The position numbers were made by a program, and so were the translations under genes. Under the pieces are notes generated by a model. It searched no databases. It was not told where the DNA came from and was given only the letters and a program-made list of their open reading frames with translations. A DNA stretch of 64,000 bases. It comes from Ruminococcaceae bacterium UBA7080 (GTDB lineage: Bacteria > Bacillota > Clostridia > Oscillospirales > Acutalibacteraceae). The stretch lies in contig DKZG01000006.1 in assembly GCA_002493595.1 (NCBI GenBank), forward strand, positions 62,001 through 126,000. The letters run 5' to 3'. Positions 1 to 8,043 of this stretch are shown here, piece after piece (position 1 is the first letter of the stretch; every line of letters starts with the position of its first letter).

Positions 1-406
1 CACAATCAGCAATATTAAACACAGCAAAATTCACAAATGTCGGATTAATAAAATCAATAACATAGCCAAGATAAACCCTGTCAATCAAATTACCTATTGC
101 ACCCGATGCAATCACACCAAGGCTCCAATACAGCCATAATTTTTTTTGCGCTTTAGTATACATATATACCAATATAGCCATCGCGGCCACTGCTGTTAAA
201 ACAATAAAAAGCCATCTGTTGCCGCTGAGCATAGAAAAAGCGGCTCCGGTATTTTCAGCATATCGAAATTCAGCAAATCCGTTTATAAAATCCTTTGATT
301 TATCCGGATAAAGATATGACTTTGCAAAATATTTTGTAATCTGGTCAAAAGCCACAATTAGCACAATCATAACCGTACACCAGATATTTTTATTTTTTAA
401 TTTCAC
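1..406 (-). CDS. lspA: Lipoprotein signal peptidase II (C-terminus beyond left edge)
   Basis: This is the membrane aspartyl protease that removes signal peptides from prolipoproteins after lipidation. The start is a GTG at 406, preceded by an AAAGGGTGG ribosome binding site, so it is missed by ATG-only searches. The visible part (135 codons) has an N-terminal membrane segment ending in the DQITK motif, then the NTGAAFSML motif, a second and third hydrophobic segment, GAIGNLIDR, and the second catalytic region VIDF followed by NFAVFNIAD at the edge. These are the conserved LspA blocks with both catalytic aspartates. It lies 57 nt behind ileS, the order found in Bacillus subtilis (ileS-lspA). 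Only the last residues are missing. Confidence 0.95.
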   Translation of the reverse strand, partial: MKLKNKNIWCTVMIVLIVAFDQITKYFAKSYLYPDKSKDFINGFAEFRYAENTGAAFSMLSGNRWLFIVLTAVAAMAILVYMYTKAQKKLWLYWSLGVIASGAIGNLIDRVYLGYVIDFINPTFVNFAVFNIADC

Positions 407-463
407 AAAACCACCCTTTACCAAGCAGGCACACGGCCAAAAAAGCTGTGTGCCTGAATTCAA

Positions 464-3256
464 TTAATCTAATTCTTTCATCACCTGTGCGCAATGAGCA
501 CAGAGTGAAGTATGCTCCAAACAGCTCCCAACTGTATCGGAATACTTCCAGCAGCGTTCGCATTTTTCGCCGTCAGCCTTTGAAACAGAAACCGAAAGAC
601 CTTCAACATCACCTTTATAGCTGCCCTCACCGTTTTCAACATGAACAGCAGATGTGATAAATATTTCAGGAAGCTCAGTCTCAACTGATTTTAAGAAATC
701 ATAAAGCTCACCATCTGCATAAAGCGAAACTTTTGCCTCAAGCGGCTTACCGATAATTTTTTCATTTCTTGCAAGCTCAAGAGCCTTCTGAACATCCACT
801 CTTACCTCGTGAATTTTATCCCATTTAGCAATAAAAGCATCGTCAGCTTCAATAAAATCCGCTTCAGGAATATCATTGAACAGCGGCGATTTTGGATTTC
901 TCCCTTTATCATGAGGCATTGCAAGCCAAATCTCATCAGCAGTAAATGCAAGAATAGGTGTAAGCAGCAATGTCAAAGCATCAAGCACCTTATAAAGCAC
1001 AGTCTGTGCCGCACGTCTTGTTGCACTGTTCGCAGCTGAGGTATAAAGTCTGTCCTTAAGCACATCAAAATAGAAATTACTCATATCAACAACACAGAAA
1101 TTATGAATTGCGTGTGAAACGGTATGGTAATCATAAATCTCATAACTCTCGCGTGCAATTGCAATAATTTCATCAAGCTTCATAAGCGCATACTTATCGA
1201 GCTCTTCAAGCTTATCATTTTCAACCATATCCTGATCCGGATTAAAATCATAAAGATTGCCGAGACAATACCTTGCCGTATTTCTAAGCTTTCTGTAATT
1301 ATCGGAAATTTGCTTTAAGATTTCCTTACTGATACGTATATCAGCATGATAATCTGCACTGGCAACCCAAAGGCGAAGAATATCTGCACCATACTGGCTG
1401 ATAATTTCCTGAGGTGCAATACCGTTGCCCAATGATTTTGACATCTTTTTACCCTCACCGTCAACTGTCCAGCCATGGGTAATAATCTGTTTAAACGGAG
1501 TACCGTTTCCGCCGGCAACAGATGTAAGAAGCGAGGACTGGAACCAGCCTCTGTACTGATCTGCACCCTCCATATAAACATCTGCCGGGTGCTTAAGATA
1601 AGACCTTTTTGCGCATACGGCCTGATGCGATGAACCGGAGTCAAACCAAACATCCATAATATCTTTTTCTTTATCAAAGCCTTTATCACTGCCGCAGTGC
1701 GGACACTTGAAACCTTCGGGAAGGAAATACAGGGCATCATGTGCATACCATGCATCCGAACCTTCTTCACCAAAGATTTTTGAAATCTTCATCATTACAT
1801 CGTTATCAATGATTTCTTTGCCGCAATCCTGACAATATACCACCGGAATAGGAACGCCCCATTTTCTCTGACGGGATATACACCAGTCTGCTCTTTCCTG
1901 CACCATTGACTGAAGTCTGTCCTTACCCCATTCGGGATACCACTTAACCTCCTCAGCGGCTTTAACAGCATCATCTTTAAAATCGTCAACACTGCAAAAC
2001 CACTGGCTTGTTGCACGGAAAATAACAGGCTTATGACAACGCCAGCAATGCGGATACTGGTGTTCAATCTTTTTAAGCGCAAAAAGCGCACCAATCTCGT
2101 CAAGATACATTGCGATTGGCTTGTTTGCTTCCTCTGTGCTGAGTCCTGCAAACTGACCTGCCTCCTCAGTAAGTTTGCCCTTAGCATCAACAGGAACAAT
2201 AATCGGAATTTCAGGATATTTTTTACATACAATAAAGTCATCAACACCATGGCCCGGTGCTGTATGAACACAGCCTGTACCGCTTTCAAGAGTAACATGG
2301 TCACCGACAATAACCAGTGAGGTACGGTCAATAAACGGATGCTGCGTTTTCATATATTCAAGCTCTGAGCCTCTGATAATACCTACCGTCTCATAATCAG
2401 CAACACCCTTTGCTTCCATAGCCGCAGGTGCAAGATCAGTCGCCATTACATAATATTCATCACCGGATTTGATAAGCGAATACTCATAATTAGGACCTAC
2501 GCATATTGCAACATTTGCAGGAAGCGTCCATGTAGTTGTTGTCCAAATAACAAAATATGTTTTTGAAAGATCGGCTCCCATTGCCGTGAGCTTACCTTTA
2601 TCATCTGTTACATTAAATTTAACATAAATGGAATGGCATGGATCCTCAGCATACTCAATTTCAGCCTCTGCAAGAGCAGTATTACAATCAGGACACCAAT
2701 AAACAGGCTTTAAACCCTTATAGATATACCCTTTGGATGCCATGGTAGCAAACACCTTAATCTGTTCTTCCTCAAATTCCTTTTGCAAAGTAATATACGG
2801 TTTATCCCACTCGGCAATAATACCGAGCCTTTTAAAAGATTCACGCTGCATATTAACATAACCCATAGCTGTGTCGCGGCAAATCTCTCTGAGCTCTAAA
2901 TCCGTAATATTACTGTCTGCTGTTATGCCTGCTTTCTTTCTCGCTGCCAGCTCTGTAGGAAGACCATGTGTATCCCAGCCGGGTACAAATGGTGACTGAA
3001 ATCCAGTCATATTCTTATATCTTACGATAAAATCCTTAATCGTCTTATTAAGTGAATGACCGATATGGATATCACCGTTAGCATACGGAGGTCCGTCATG
3101 AAGCACAAAAAGAGGCTTGCCCTCATTATGCTTCATAAGCTGCCTGTACTGGTCATTTTCTTCCCAACGTGCAAGAAATTCAGGCTCTCTTGCAGGAAGA
3201 CCTGCACGCATCGGAAATTCGGTTTTAGGTAAATTAAGTGTTTGATTATAATCCAT
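464..3256 (-). CDS. ileS: Isoleucyl-tRNA synthetase
   Basis: Class I aminoacyl-tRNA synthetase that charges tRNA-Ile; 930 residues, the normal bacterial length. The HIGH signature is seen in HIGHSLNK near residue 66, preceded by HDGPPYANGD, and the KMSKS loop in GKKMSKSLGN near residue 600. The insert between carries the editing domain. The C terminus holds the zinc-binding CERCW and CAHC cysteine pairs typical of the bacterial (type 1) enzyme. The ATG is preceded by AAGGAG. The 67-nt gap to divIVA is too short for a T-box leader, so expression probably depends on the upstream genes. The neighbours divIVA and lspA match the Firmicutes gene order. Confidence 0.97.
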   Translation of the reverse strand: MDYNQTLNLPKTEFPMRAGLPAREPEFLARWEENDQYRQLMKHNEGKPLFVLHDGPPYANGDIHIGHSLNKTIKDFIVRYKNMTGFQSPFVPGWDTHGLPTELAARKKAGITADSNITDLELREICRDTAMGYVNMQRESFKRLGIIAEWDKPYITLQKEFEEEQIKVFATMASKGYIYKGLKPVYWCPDCNTALAEAEIEYAEDPCHSIYVKFNVTDDKGKLTAMGADLSKTYFVIWTTTTWTLPANVAICVGPNYEYSLIKSGDEYYVMATDLAPAAMEAKGVADYETVGIIRGSELEYMKTQHPFIDRTSLVIVGDHVTLESGTGCVHTAPGHGVDDFIVCKKYPEIPIIVPVDAKGKLTEEAGQFAGLSTEEANKPIAMYLDEIGALFALKKIEHQYPHCWRCHKPVIFRATSQWFCSVDDFKDDAVKAAEEVKWYPEWGKDRLQSMVQERADWCISRQRKWGVPIPVVYCQDCGKEIIDNDVMMKISKIFGEEGSDAWYAHDALYFLPEGFKCPHCGSDKGFDKEKDIMDVWFDSGSSHQAVCAKRSYLKHPADVYMEGADQYRGWFQSSLLTSVAGGNGTPFKQIITHGWTVDGEGKKMSKSLGNGIAPQEIISQYGADILRLWVASADYHADIRISKEILKQISDNYRKLRNTARYCLGNLYDFNPDQDMVENDKLEELDKYALMKLDEIIAIARESYEIYDYHTVSHAIHNFCVVDMSNFYFDVLKDRLYTSAANSATRRAAQTVLYKVLDALTLLLTPILAFTADEIWLAMPHDKGRNPKSPLFNDIPEADFIEADDAFIAKWDKIHEVRVDVQKALELARNEKIIGKPLEAKVSLYADGELYDFLKSVETELPEIFITSAVHVENGEGSYKGDVEGLSVSVSKADGEKCERCWKYSDTVGSCLEHTSLCAHCAQVMKELD

Positions 3257-3323
3257 TATATTTGCTCCTTAAACAAGCAAGGGAAAATGCTGTATTCAAT
3301 AATCATAATCCCTGCTTCTCAGT

Positions 3324-4586
3324 TTATTTTTTCTTTTTGAAAAAGCCCTTAAATCTTGTGCTGTCATCCTCATCATCGTCTTCCTCCTCAGGGGGAATTA
3401 ACGAGATGGTTTCATCCGTTCTTACATGATCCTTGTTGACATTAAAATAGGTTTCAAAAGGCATAGCACTTTCGAATTCAGGCTCATCTTCAATTTCGGG
3501 AATAGCATTTAGTCCCTCATCAATAGGTGTGATTTCATCAGCGGTGAATGCATCAAGTGCACTTGAAACCTCTTCCTCCGTGGGCGGCTCTTCAACAGGC
3601 TCATGCAGAGGTGAATATGTATCAGCGGACTCAAGCTCATCTATAATTTCATCAACCTCATCTATATCGCCTTCAAATGCTTCTGCTGCTTGTGTCTCTT
3701 CTTTATAAGCTGTATCCTCGGCAAATTCCTCAGCATCACTCTCATCACCGGATTCTGCAGAATTCTGAACTTCAGTATCGTCGGCATTCTCCTCTACATA
3801 CTCCTCTGTATCCTGCTGCAAATCAGTTTCAGATGCTTCCCCTTTATCATCACCGATTACCTCAGCAATATTAGACATCATTTCATTAAGCTCATTCTCA
3901 ATCTGCTGTATTGCGTCTTCATCGGCAGCACTGTTTTCCGACTGACTGCTCATACTATTCAGTTTATCAAGCTGCGCCTCATAAAGACTTACCAAAGTAG
4001 CCTTGAAATCCTTCGACTCCTCTCTGAGCTTTAATACAAGCGTGCTGTGATATTCCTTTTCTTCTTTAGCCTTGCTGACGATTTCGCCTGCCAGCTTTCT
4101 TGCCTGAGAAAGTGCATTGCCTGCGACTACCTTCGCACTGCTTATGGCATCATTTGCCTTTTTCTGAGCTTCAAGCACAATTTCATCAGCCGCTTCTGCC
4201 TTTTCCTTAGTCAGGCCGGCAACATACTCTCTCGCCTCACCGATGATTTTATCTGCCTTTTCCTTGGCATCAACAACAGTCTGCTGTGCCGAAGCAGCAG
4301 AGTCCGCAAGGGACTTATCCGCTTTTTCTTTAGCCTCACGTGTAACCTGCGAAGCCATTTTCTGGGCAGTAATCAGTGCAGTTTTGATAGAATCCTCATC
4401 AGCTCTGTATTCCTCTATACGATTGGCAAGCACCTCCATCTTGCGATAAAGTTCCTTGTTTTCATCATAAATCGCCTCATATGATTCTATAATTTCCAGA
4501 AGAAGCTCGTTTACTTCATCTCTGTCATAGCCGCCGCTTTCAACGGTAGAAATCTTTTTTTCACGAATTTGATTCGGTGTAATCAT
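3324..4586 (-). CDS. divIVA: DivIVA-family cell division/polarity protein with long acidic tail
   Basis: DivIVA proteins bind curved membrane at the septum and poles and organise division. The start chosen is the ATG at 4586 (MITPNQIREKKIS), which has an AAGGAGAATA ribosome binding site 7 nt upstream; an upstream ATG at 4649 has none. The 420 residues divide into a DivIVA N-terminal domain (about 1-65, with the SGGYDRDEVN motif), an Ala/Lys/Glu-rich coiled coil (about 70-220), a long Asp/Glu-rich low-complexity stretch (about 230-400), and a basic tip FKGFFKKKK. B. subtilis DivIVA is only about 164 residues, so the acidic extension is a lineage feature. It sits between sepF and ileS; the ylmG and ylmH genes usually found here are absent. 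Confidence 0.92.
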   Translation of the reverse strand: MITPNQIREKKISTVESGGYDRDEVNELLLEIIESYEAIYDENKELYRKMEVLANRIEEYRADEDSIKTALITAQKMASQVTREAKEKADKSLADSAASAQQTVVDAKEKADKIIGEAREYVAGLTKEKAEAADEIVLEAQKKANDAISSAKVVAGNALSQARKLAGEIVSKAKEEKEYHSTLVLKLREESKDFKATLVSLYEAQLDKLNSMSSQSENSAADEDAIQQIENELNEMMSNIAEVIGDDKGEASETDLQQDTEEYVEENADDTEVQNSAESGDESDAEEFAEDTAYKEETQAAEAFEGDIDEVDEIIDELESADTYSPLHEPVEEPPTEEEVSSALDAFTADEITPIDEGLNAIPEIEDEPEFESAMPFETYFNVNKDHVRTDETISLIPPEEEDDDEDDSTRFKGFFKKKK

Positions 4587-4623
4587 ATTATATTCTCCTT
4601 CGTTTTTAATAAAATGCTTATCA

Positions 4624-5127
4624 TCACATAAACATTCCGTTACTTTCAAGCTCGTCTATCAAATCTCCCATTACATCAACATTGTATGGAGTAATGATAT
4701 ATGTACTGTTTGCCACACGTTTAATCTGACCGTTGCTTGCATATGCAACACCGCTTAAAAAATCAAGCAATCTGCGGGCAATATCCCGATTCGTGCTTTC
4801 AAGGTTAAGAACAACAGTCCTTTTCGCATTCAGGTTATCTGCAATAGATGCGGCTTCCTCAAAGCGCTCAGGCTTAACAAGTACCACCTGAAGCTGCGTG
4901 GTAGTATGAATATTCACTACCTTATCACTGTCATGACGACGCATGCGCGGGCGCTCCGAAAAACGCTCTTCTCTTTCGCTTCGCTCAGCTGAGCGCTCAC
5001 GGCGGCTTGTTCTTTCCTTGGGCGGCTCTATACCAAATGTACCGCCTGCGTCATTATCATAAAAATCATCAAAATCATCGTCATCATTGTCTGAAACGAT
5101 TTCTTTTATTTTGTCAAAAAAGCCCAT
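4624..5127 (-). CDS. sepF: Cell division protein SepF
   Basis: SepF anchors FtsZ polymers to the membrane and bundles them during septation in Gram-positive bacteria. The 167 residues begin with an amphipathic membrane-targeting helix (MGFFDKIKEIVS), followed by an acidic and then Arg-rich linker (about 14-70) and the conserved SepF core (about 75-160) containing VVLVKPERFEEAA and the RDIARRLLDFLSG helix. The start has an AAGGAG site. It lies 30 nt behind yggS and 37 nt before divIVA, the usual Firmicutes division cluster. Confidence 0.95.
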   Translation of the reverse strand: MGFFDKIKEIVSDNDDDDFDDFYDNDAGGTFGIEPPKERTSRRERSAERSEREERFSERPRMRRHDSDKVVNIHTTTQLQVVLVKPERFEEAASIADNLNAKRTVVLNLESTNRDIARRLLDFLSGVAYASNGQIKRVANSTYIITPYNVDVMGDLIDELESNGMFM

Positions 5128-5157
5128 TTTTCTTCTCCTTTATCCGTATCTGTATAA

Positions 5158-5886
5158 TTAAAAATACGTTCTTGCACCGAATATAGCGGAACCCACACGA
5201 ACTATATTGGAACCATTTGCAACAGCTGCTTCAAAGTCACCGCTCATACCCATGGATAAAATGTCCATACTTATATTATCTAATTTTTTATCCTTAATGT
5301 CAATGAAAGATTGATACATTGTGCTGAAATATTCGTTTATTTCCTTTTCACTTTCACAAATAGGCGGAATTGTCATTAATCCTTTTACTCGAATACCATC
5401 CATTTCAGCAAGCTCAAAAAGTAAATCCTCAAGCTGTTCAATATAAACACCGCTTTTGGAGTCTTCTTTGCCGACATTAACCTCAACAAGAATATCACTG
5501 AATATACCTCTGTTCACCGAAACCCTGCTTATTTCACGTGCAAGCTTAACCGAGTCTACGGACTCAATCATATCAACCTCGCCGACAATTTGCTTTACCT
5601 TGTTCGTCTGCAAATGACCAATCAAATGCTTTTCAACCCCGTTCAGGTGGAGCTTATCCTTTTTTCCGAGATATTCCTGGACTCTGTTTTCACCAATTAA
5701 GTCAGCCCCTAAATCCAATACTTTATTAATGTAAACACTTTCAACGGTTTTGGTAACTGCCATCAGTCTTACATCAGCAGGATTTCTGCCGGCTTTAACT
5801 GCCGCATCCTCGATTTTTGATTTAATTGCTTTATAATTATCCTCAACAGATTTTAATCTCGCTTCATCAACTATAAACTTTTCCAT
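5158..5886 (-). CDS. yggS: YggS/PLPBP-family pyridoxal phosphate homeostasis protein
   Basis: Fold-type III PLP-binding protein without known catalytic activity that buffers cellular PLP and affects amino acid metabolism (ylmE of B. subtilis). The 242-residue length is typical. Visible family motifs are VRLMAVTKTV with the PLP lysine near residue 46, GENRVQEYLGK, HLIGHLQTNKVK, GLMTIPP, LSMGMSGDFEAAV and VRVGSAIFGAR. The ATG at 5886 overlaps the end of the upstream HlyD-like gene by 20 nt, with AAAGGA about 12 nt upstream. Position directly before sepF is conserved in Firmicutes. Confidence 0.94.
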   Translation of the reverse strand: MEKFIVDEARLKSVEDNYKAIKSKIEDAAVKAGRNPADVRLMAVTKTVESVYINKVLDLGADLIGENRVQEYLGKKDKLHLNGVEKHLIGHLQTNKVKQIVGEVDMIESVDSVKLAREISRVSVNRGIFSDILVEVNVGKEDSKSGVYIEQLEDLLFELAEMDGIRVKGLMTIPPICESEKEINEYFSTMYQSFIDIKDKKLDNISMDILSMGMSGDFEAAVANGSNIVRVGSAIFGARTYF

Positions 5887-7132
5887 CGTACAAATCCGTT
5901 CCTTTCGTTATAATCTGATCATAAAAGCGAATCGTGTTACTGTTTTCCGAATCATTTTTAAAAACAACATAATCCTTTGTTGTATAAATGATTTCGCCTT
6001 CTCTTTTAGCCACTTGATTGGATATAAGAGCATAAACACATTTGTTGCCTTTTTCATCAACATGAATTGCAGATGACGGAACTTTAAAACCGGTATACTC
6101 ACTGTATCTGATTTCAATATCCTCTAATCGCATGGACGCGATTTGGCTGTTCATATGCGATGAACGAAGAACAAGAACCGTTTCCTCTGCTCCCAAATCA
6201 GAGTCTGCACCGCTTACAATCTGACACTCAATTACATCATCGCTTGATTTTAAAGCAACATTAAGCAAATCACCGTTTTTTAAGCCCTTAACCGACCGGG
6301 CAGGAACAACACAGCAAAAATACCATTCGTAGCTTGTAATCAGCTTTCCGAAGCAATCCTTTTCAGGTTGCGTATTTTTTGCTTTATCCATATAATCTTT
6401 AAGCATTTGCGGGTCAATATCCTTAATTTTTTTATAATCAAACATAGACTCACAACCATCGGTATAAGACGAAAATATACCGGATTCATCAGCCTTTACA
6501 TAGCCTGTCGGCTTGCACGAATCAATATTTATATTGTTTATCTGTGCCTGCAGGTCTGATTTAATTTGTGAAAAGTCAACACTTTCGCCTATAATGATTT
6601 GGCGCCTTGCAAATTTATCATTAAGGTCATCTGCACAATCACTTAGCTTGCCGTAAGAACCGCTGTTAATAATACGCACATATTCATTAGCATCATTCAA
6701 AATATCCTTATCAATGCTTGCCACATCCGCTGAAAGTGCTGCAGCCTTGTTTTCAAGTTCAATATAATAATCCAGCTGACTATGCAAATCACGCGAATTC
6801 AAATATGTCTTTGCATTATCCTCAGAGGAAAATACCATTGCAACATTGCCGCCAAGCTTTACCTTTTCTCCGCTTTCAACATCGGCAACCGTAACCCCGC
6901 CGGCACTGCTTTTAACAATATGCTCATCTCTTACAACAAGTGCCTTTGCTTCAATAGTTTCGTACACAGTAGAAGTAACTGCTGTTATTGTCTCAACATC
7001 AACATGCGTTACACTGTAGCATTCATAAAAAATATATCCTGCAATAATCAGCAAAACAAATACAACTGCAATAATATCGCCGCGTATTCTGCCTGAGCCT
7101 TTATTCACTTTTCCTTTATCGGAATTCTTCAT
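5867..7132 (-). CDS. HlyD-like single-pass membrane protein of the division cluster
   Basis: A 421-residue protein with a short basic cytoplasmic N terminus, one membrane helix (about 20-40) and a large external part. The segment after the helix (ETIEAKALVVRDE, then GGVTVADVESGEKVKLGG) resembles the half-lipoyl domain of HlyD-type adaptor proteins; a helical stretch (about 100-190) and a second beta-rich half follow, ending with a segment like adaptor C-terminal domains. Classical adaptors pair with an exporter, but none is here. Instead the gene overlaps miaA by 17 nt and yggS by 20 nt and precedes sepF. Its role is unknown; a part in envelope or septum assembly is an inference from location. 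The family assignment is from domain pattern only. Confidence 0.72.
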   Translation of the reverse strand: MKNSDKGKVNKGSGRIRGDIIAVVFVLLIIAGYIFYECYSVTHVDVETITAVTSTVYETIEAKALVVRDEHIVKSSAGGVTVADVESGEKVKLGGNVAMVFSSEDNAKTYLNSRDLHSQLDYYIELENKAAALSADVASIDKDILNDANEYVRIINSGSYGKLSDCADDLNDKFARRQIIIGESVDFSQIKSDLQAQINNINIDSCKPTGYVKADESGIFSSYTDGCESMFDYKKIKDIDPQMLKDYMDKAKNTQPEKDCFGKLITSYEWYFCCVVPARSVKGLKNGDLLNVALKSSDDVIECQIVSGADSDLGAEETVLVLRSSHMNSQIASMRLEDIEIRYSEYTGFKVPSSAIHVDEKGNKCVYALISNQVAKREGEIIYTTKDYVVFKNDSENSNTIRFYDQIITKGTDLYDGKVYS

Positions 7133-8042
7133 TTATAAAATCCTCACAATAGCTGATTGCTGTTTTAACGGTTTCATCATAGCCCAAAATATCAGGCTGA
7201 AGAATAACTGCATCCTGCCGTCTTTTAAACCAAGTGATTTGCCTTTTTGCATAGTTTCTTGTTTTCTGCTTAAGCCTGTCAAGCGCAGTTTCAAGCGAGC
7301 ATTCGCCTTTGAAAAAAGGTGCAAGTTCCTTATGCCCGATTGCCTGTGCTGCCGTTTTTCTCTCTCTGCCCAGACACAGCTGAGCCTCCTGCACAAGACC
7401 GTGTTTAACCATTTCATCAACTCTTCGGTTTATTCTGTCATACAAAATCTGACGGTTATCATAATGGATCACAAAATAAAGCACATCATAGGGGGAAGAA
7501 CCACGTCTGGAGTTGATATTCTGCTGCGTTTTGCTAACACCGCTGTAATATAGCTCCAATGCACGAACAACCCTTTTTTTATTATTCTTATGTATATCCT
7601 TACAAGCCTCTTTGTCGAGTCTCATAAGCTCATCATAAAGAGAATCTGCATCCCTTTTCATAAGCTTTTCACGAAGCTGATAATCTATTTGTGCATCCTC
7701 AAAAATTATGTTATCTACCAGACTGTCGATAAAAAGACCTGTTCCGCCGACAATAACGGGAATTTTCCCGCGGGCGGTTATATCGCTGATTTTCTCTCTT
7801 GCAAGTTCACACCAGGCGGCCACAGAAAAGGGTTCGCTGCCGTCAAGAAATTCCACAAGATGGTGAACAGCCTTCAATTTTTCCTCATCGCCGGGACAGG
7901 CAGCTGCAACAGGCATGTTTTTATATACCTGCATGGAATCTGCAGAAATGATTTCACCGTTAACAGCCTGTGCAATTTCAATACCCAAAGCTGTTTTTCC
8001 TGATGCGGTAGGACCTGCTATCACGATTATTTTATTTTTCAT
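7116..8042 (-). CDS. miaA: tRNA dimethylallyltransferase
   Basis: Transfers a dimethylallyl group to N6 of A37 in tRNAs reading UNN codons; MiaB, encoded at the head of the same run, then methylthiolates it. The start chosen is the ATG at 8042 (MKNKIIVIAGP), one base after the mutL stop codon, because the P-loop GPTASGKTALG must lie near the N terminus; the 38 codons upstream are only mutL in another frame. The 308-residue product shows the P-loop, the substrate motif ISADSMQVYKNM, VGGTGLFIDSL, and the C-terminal YAKRQITWFKR that contacts tRNA. Translational coupling to mutL is likely because the upstream Shine-Dalgarno sequence is weak. Confidence 0.96.
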   Translation of the reverse strand: MKNKIIVIAGPTASGKTALGIEIAQAVNGEIISADSMQVYKNMPVAAACPGDEEKLKAVHHLVEFLDGSEPFSVAAWCELAREKISDITARGKIPVIVGGTGLFIDSLVDNIIFEDAQIDYQLREKLMKRDADSLYDELMRLDKEACKDIHKNNKKRVVRALELYYSGVSKTQQNINSRRGSSPYDVLYFVIHYDNRQILYDRINRRVDEMVKHGLVQEAQLCLGRERKTAAQAIGHKELAPFFKGECSLETALDRLKQKTRNYAKRQITWFKRRQDAVILQPDILGYDETVKTAISYCEDFINEEFR

Positions 8043-8043
8043 A

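Noticed and set aside
1795..2331. 178-codon open frame on the minus strand within ileS
   Set aside because: Lies wholly inside ileS in another frame, no ribosome binding site, unlikely composition (Leu/Arg/Lys-rich).
3257..3310. Weak stem between divIVA and ileS as a terminator
   Set aside because: Arms differ by a bulge, the loop is over 15 nt and no T-run of useful length follows.
3257..3323. T-box leader before ileS
   Set aside because: Only 67 nt lie between divIVA and ileS, and no T-box sequence or antiterminator is visible.
4047..4484. 145-codon hydrophobic open frame opposite divIVA
   Set aside because: Apparent membrane character comes from the complement of Ala/Glu/Lys codons of the coiled coil.
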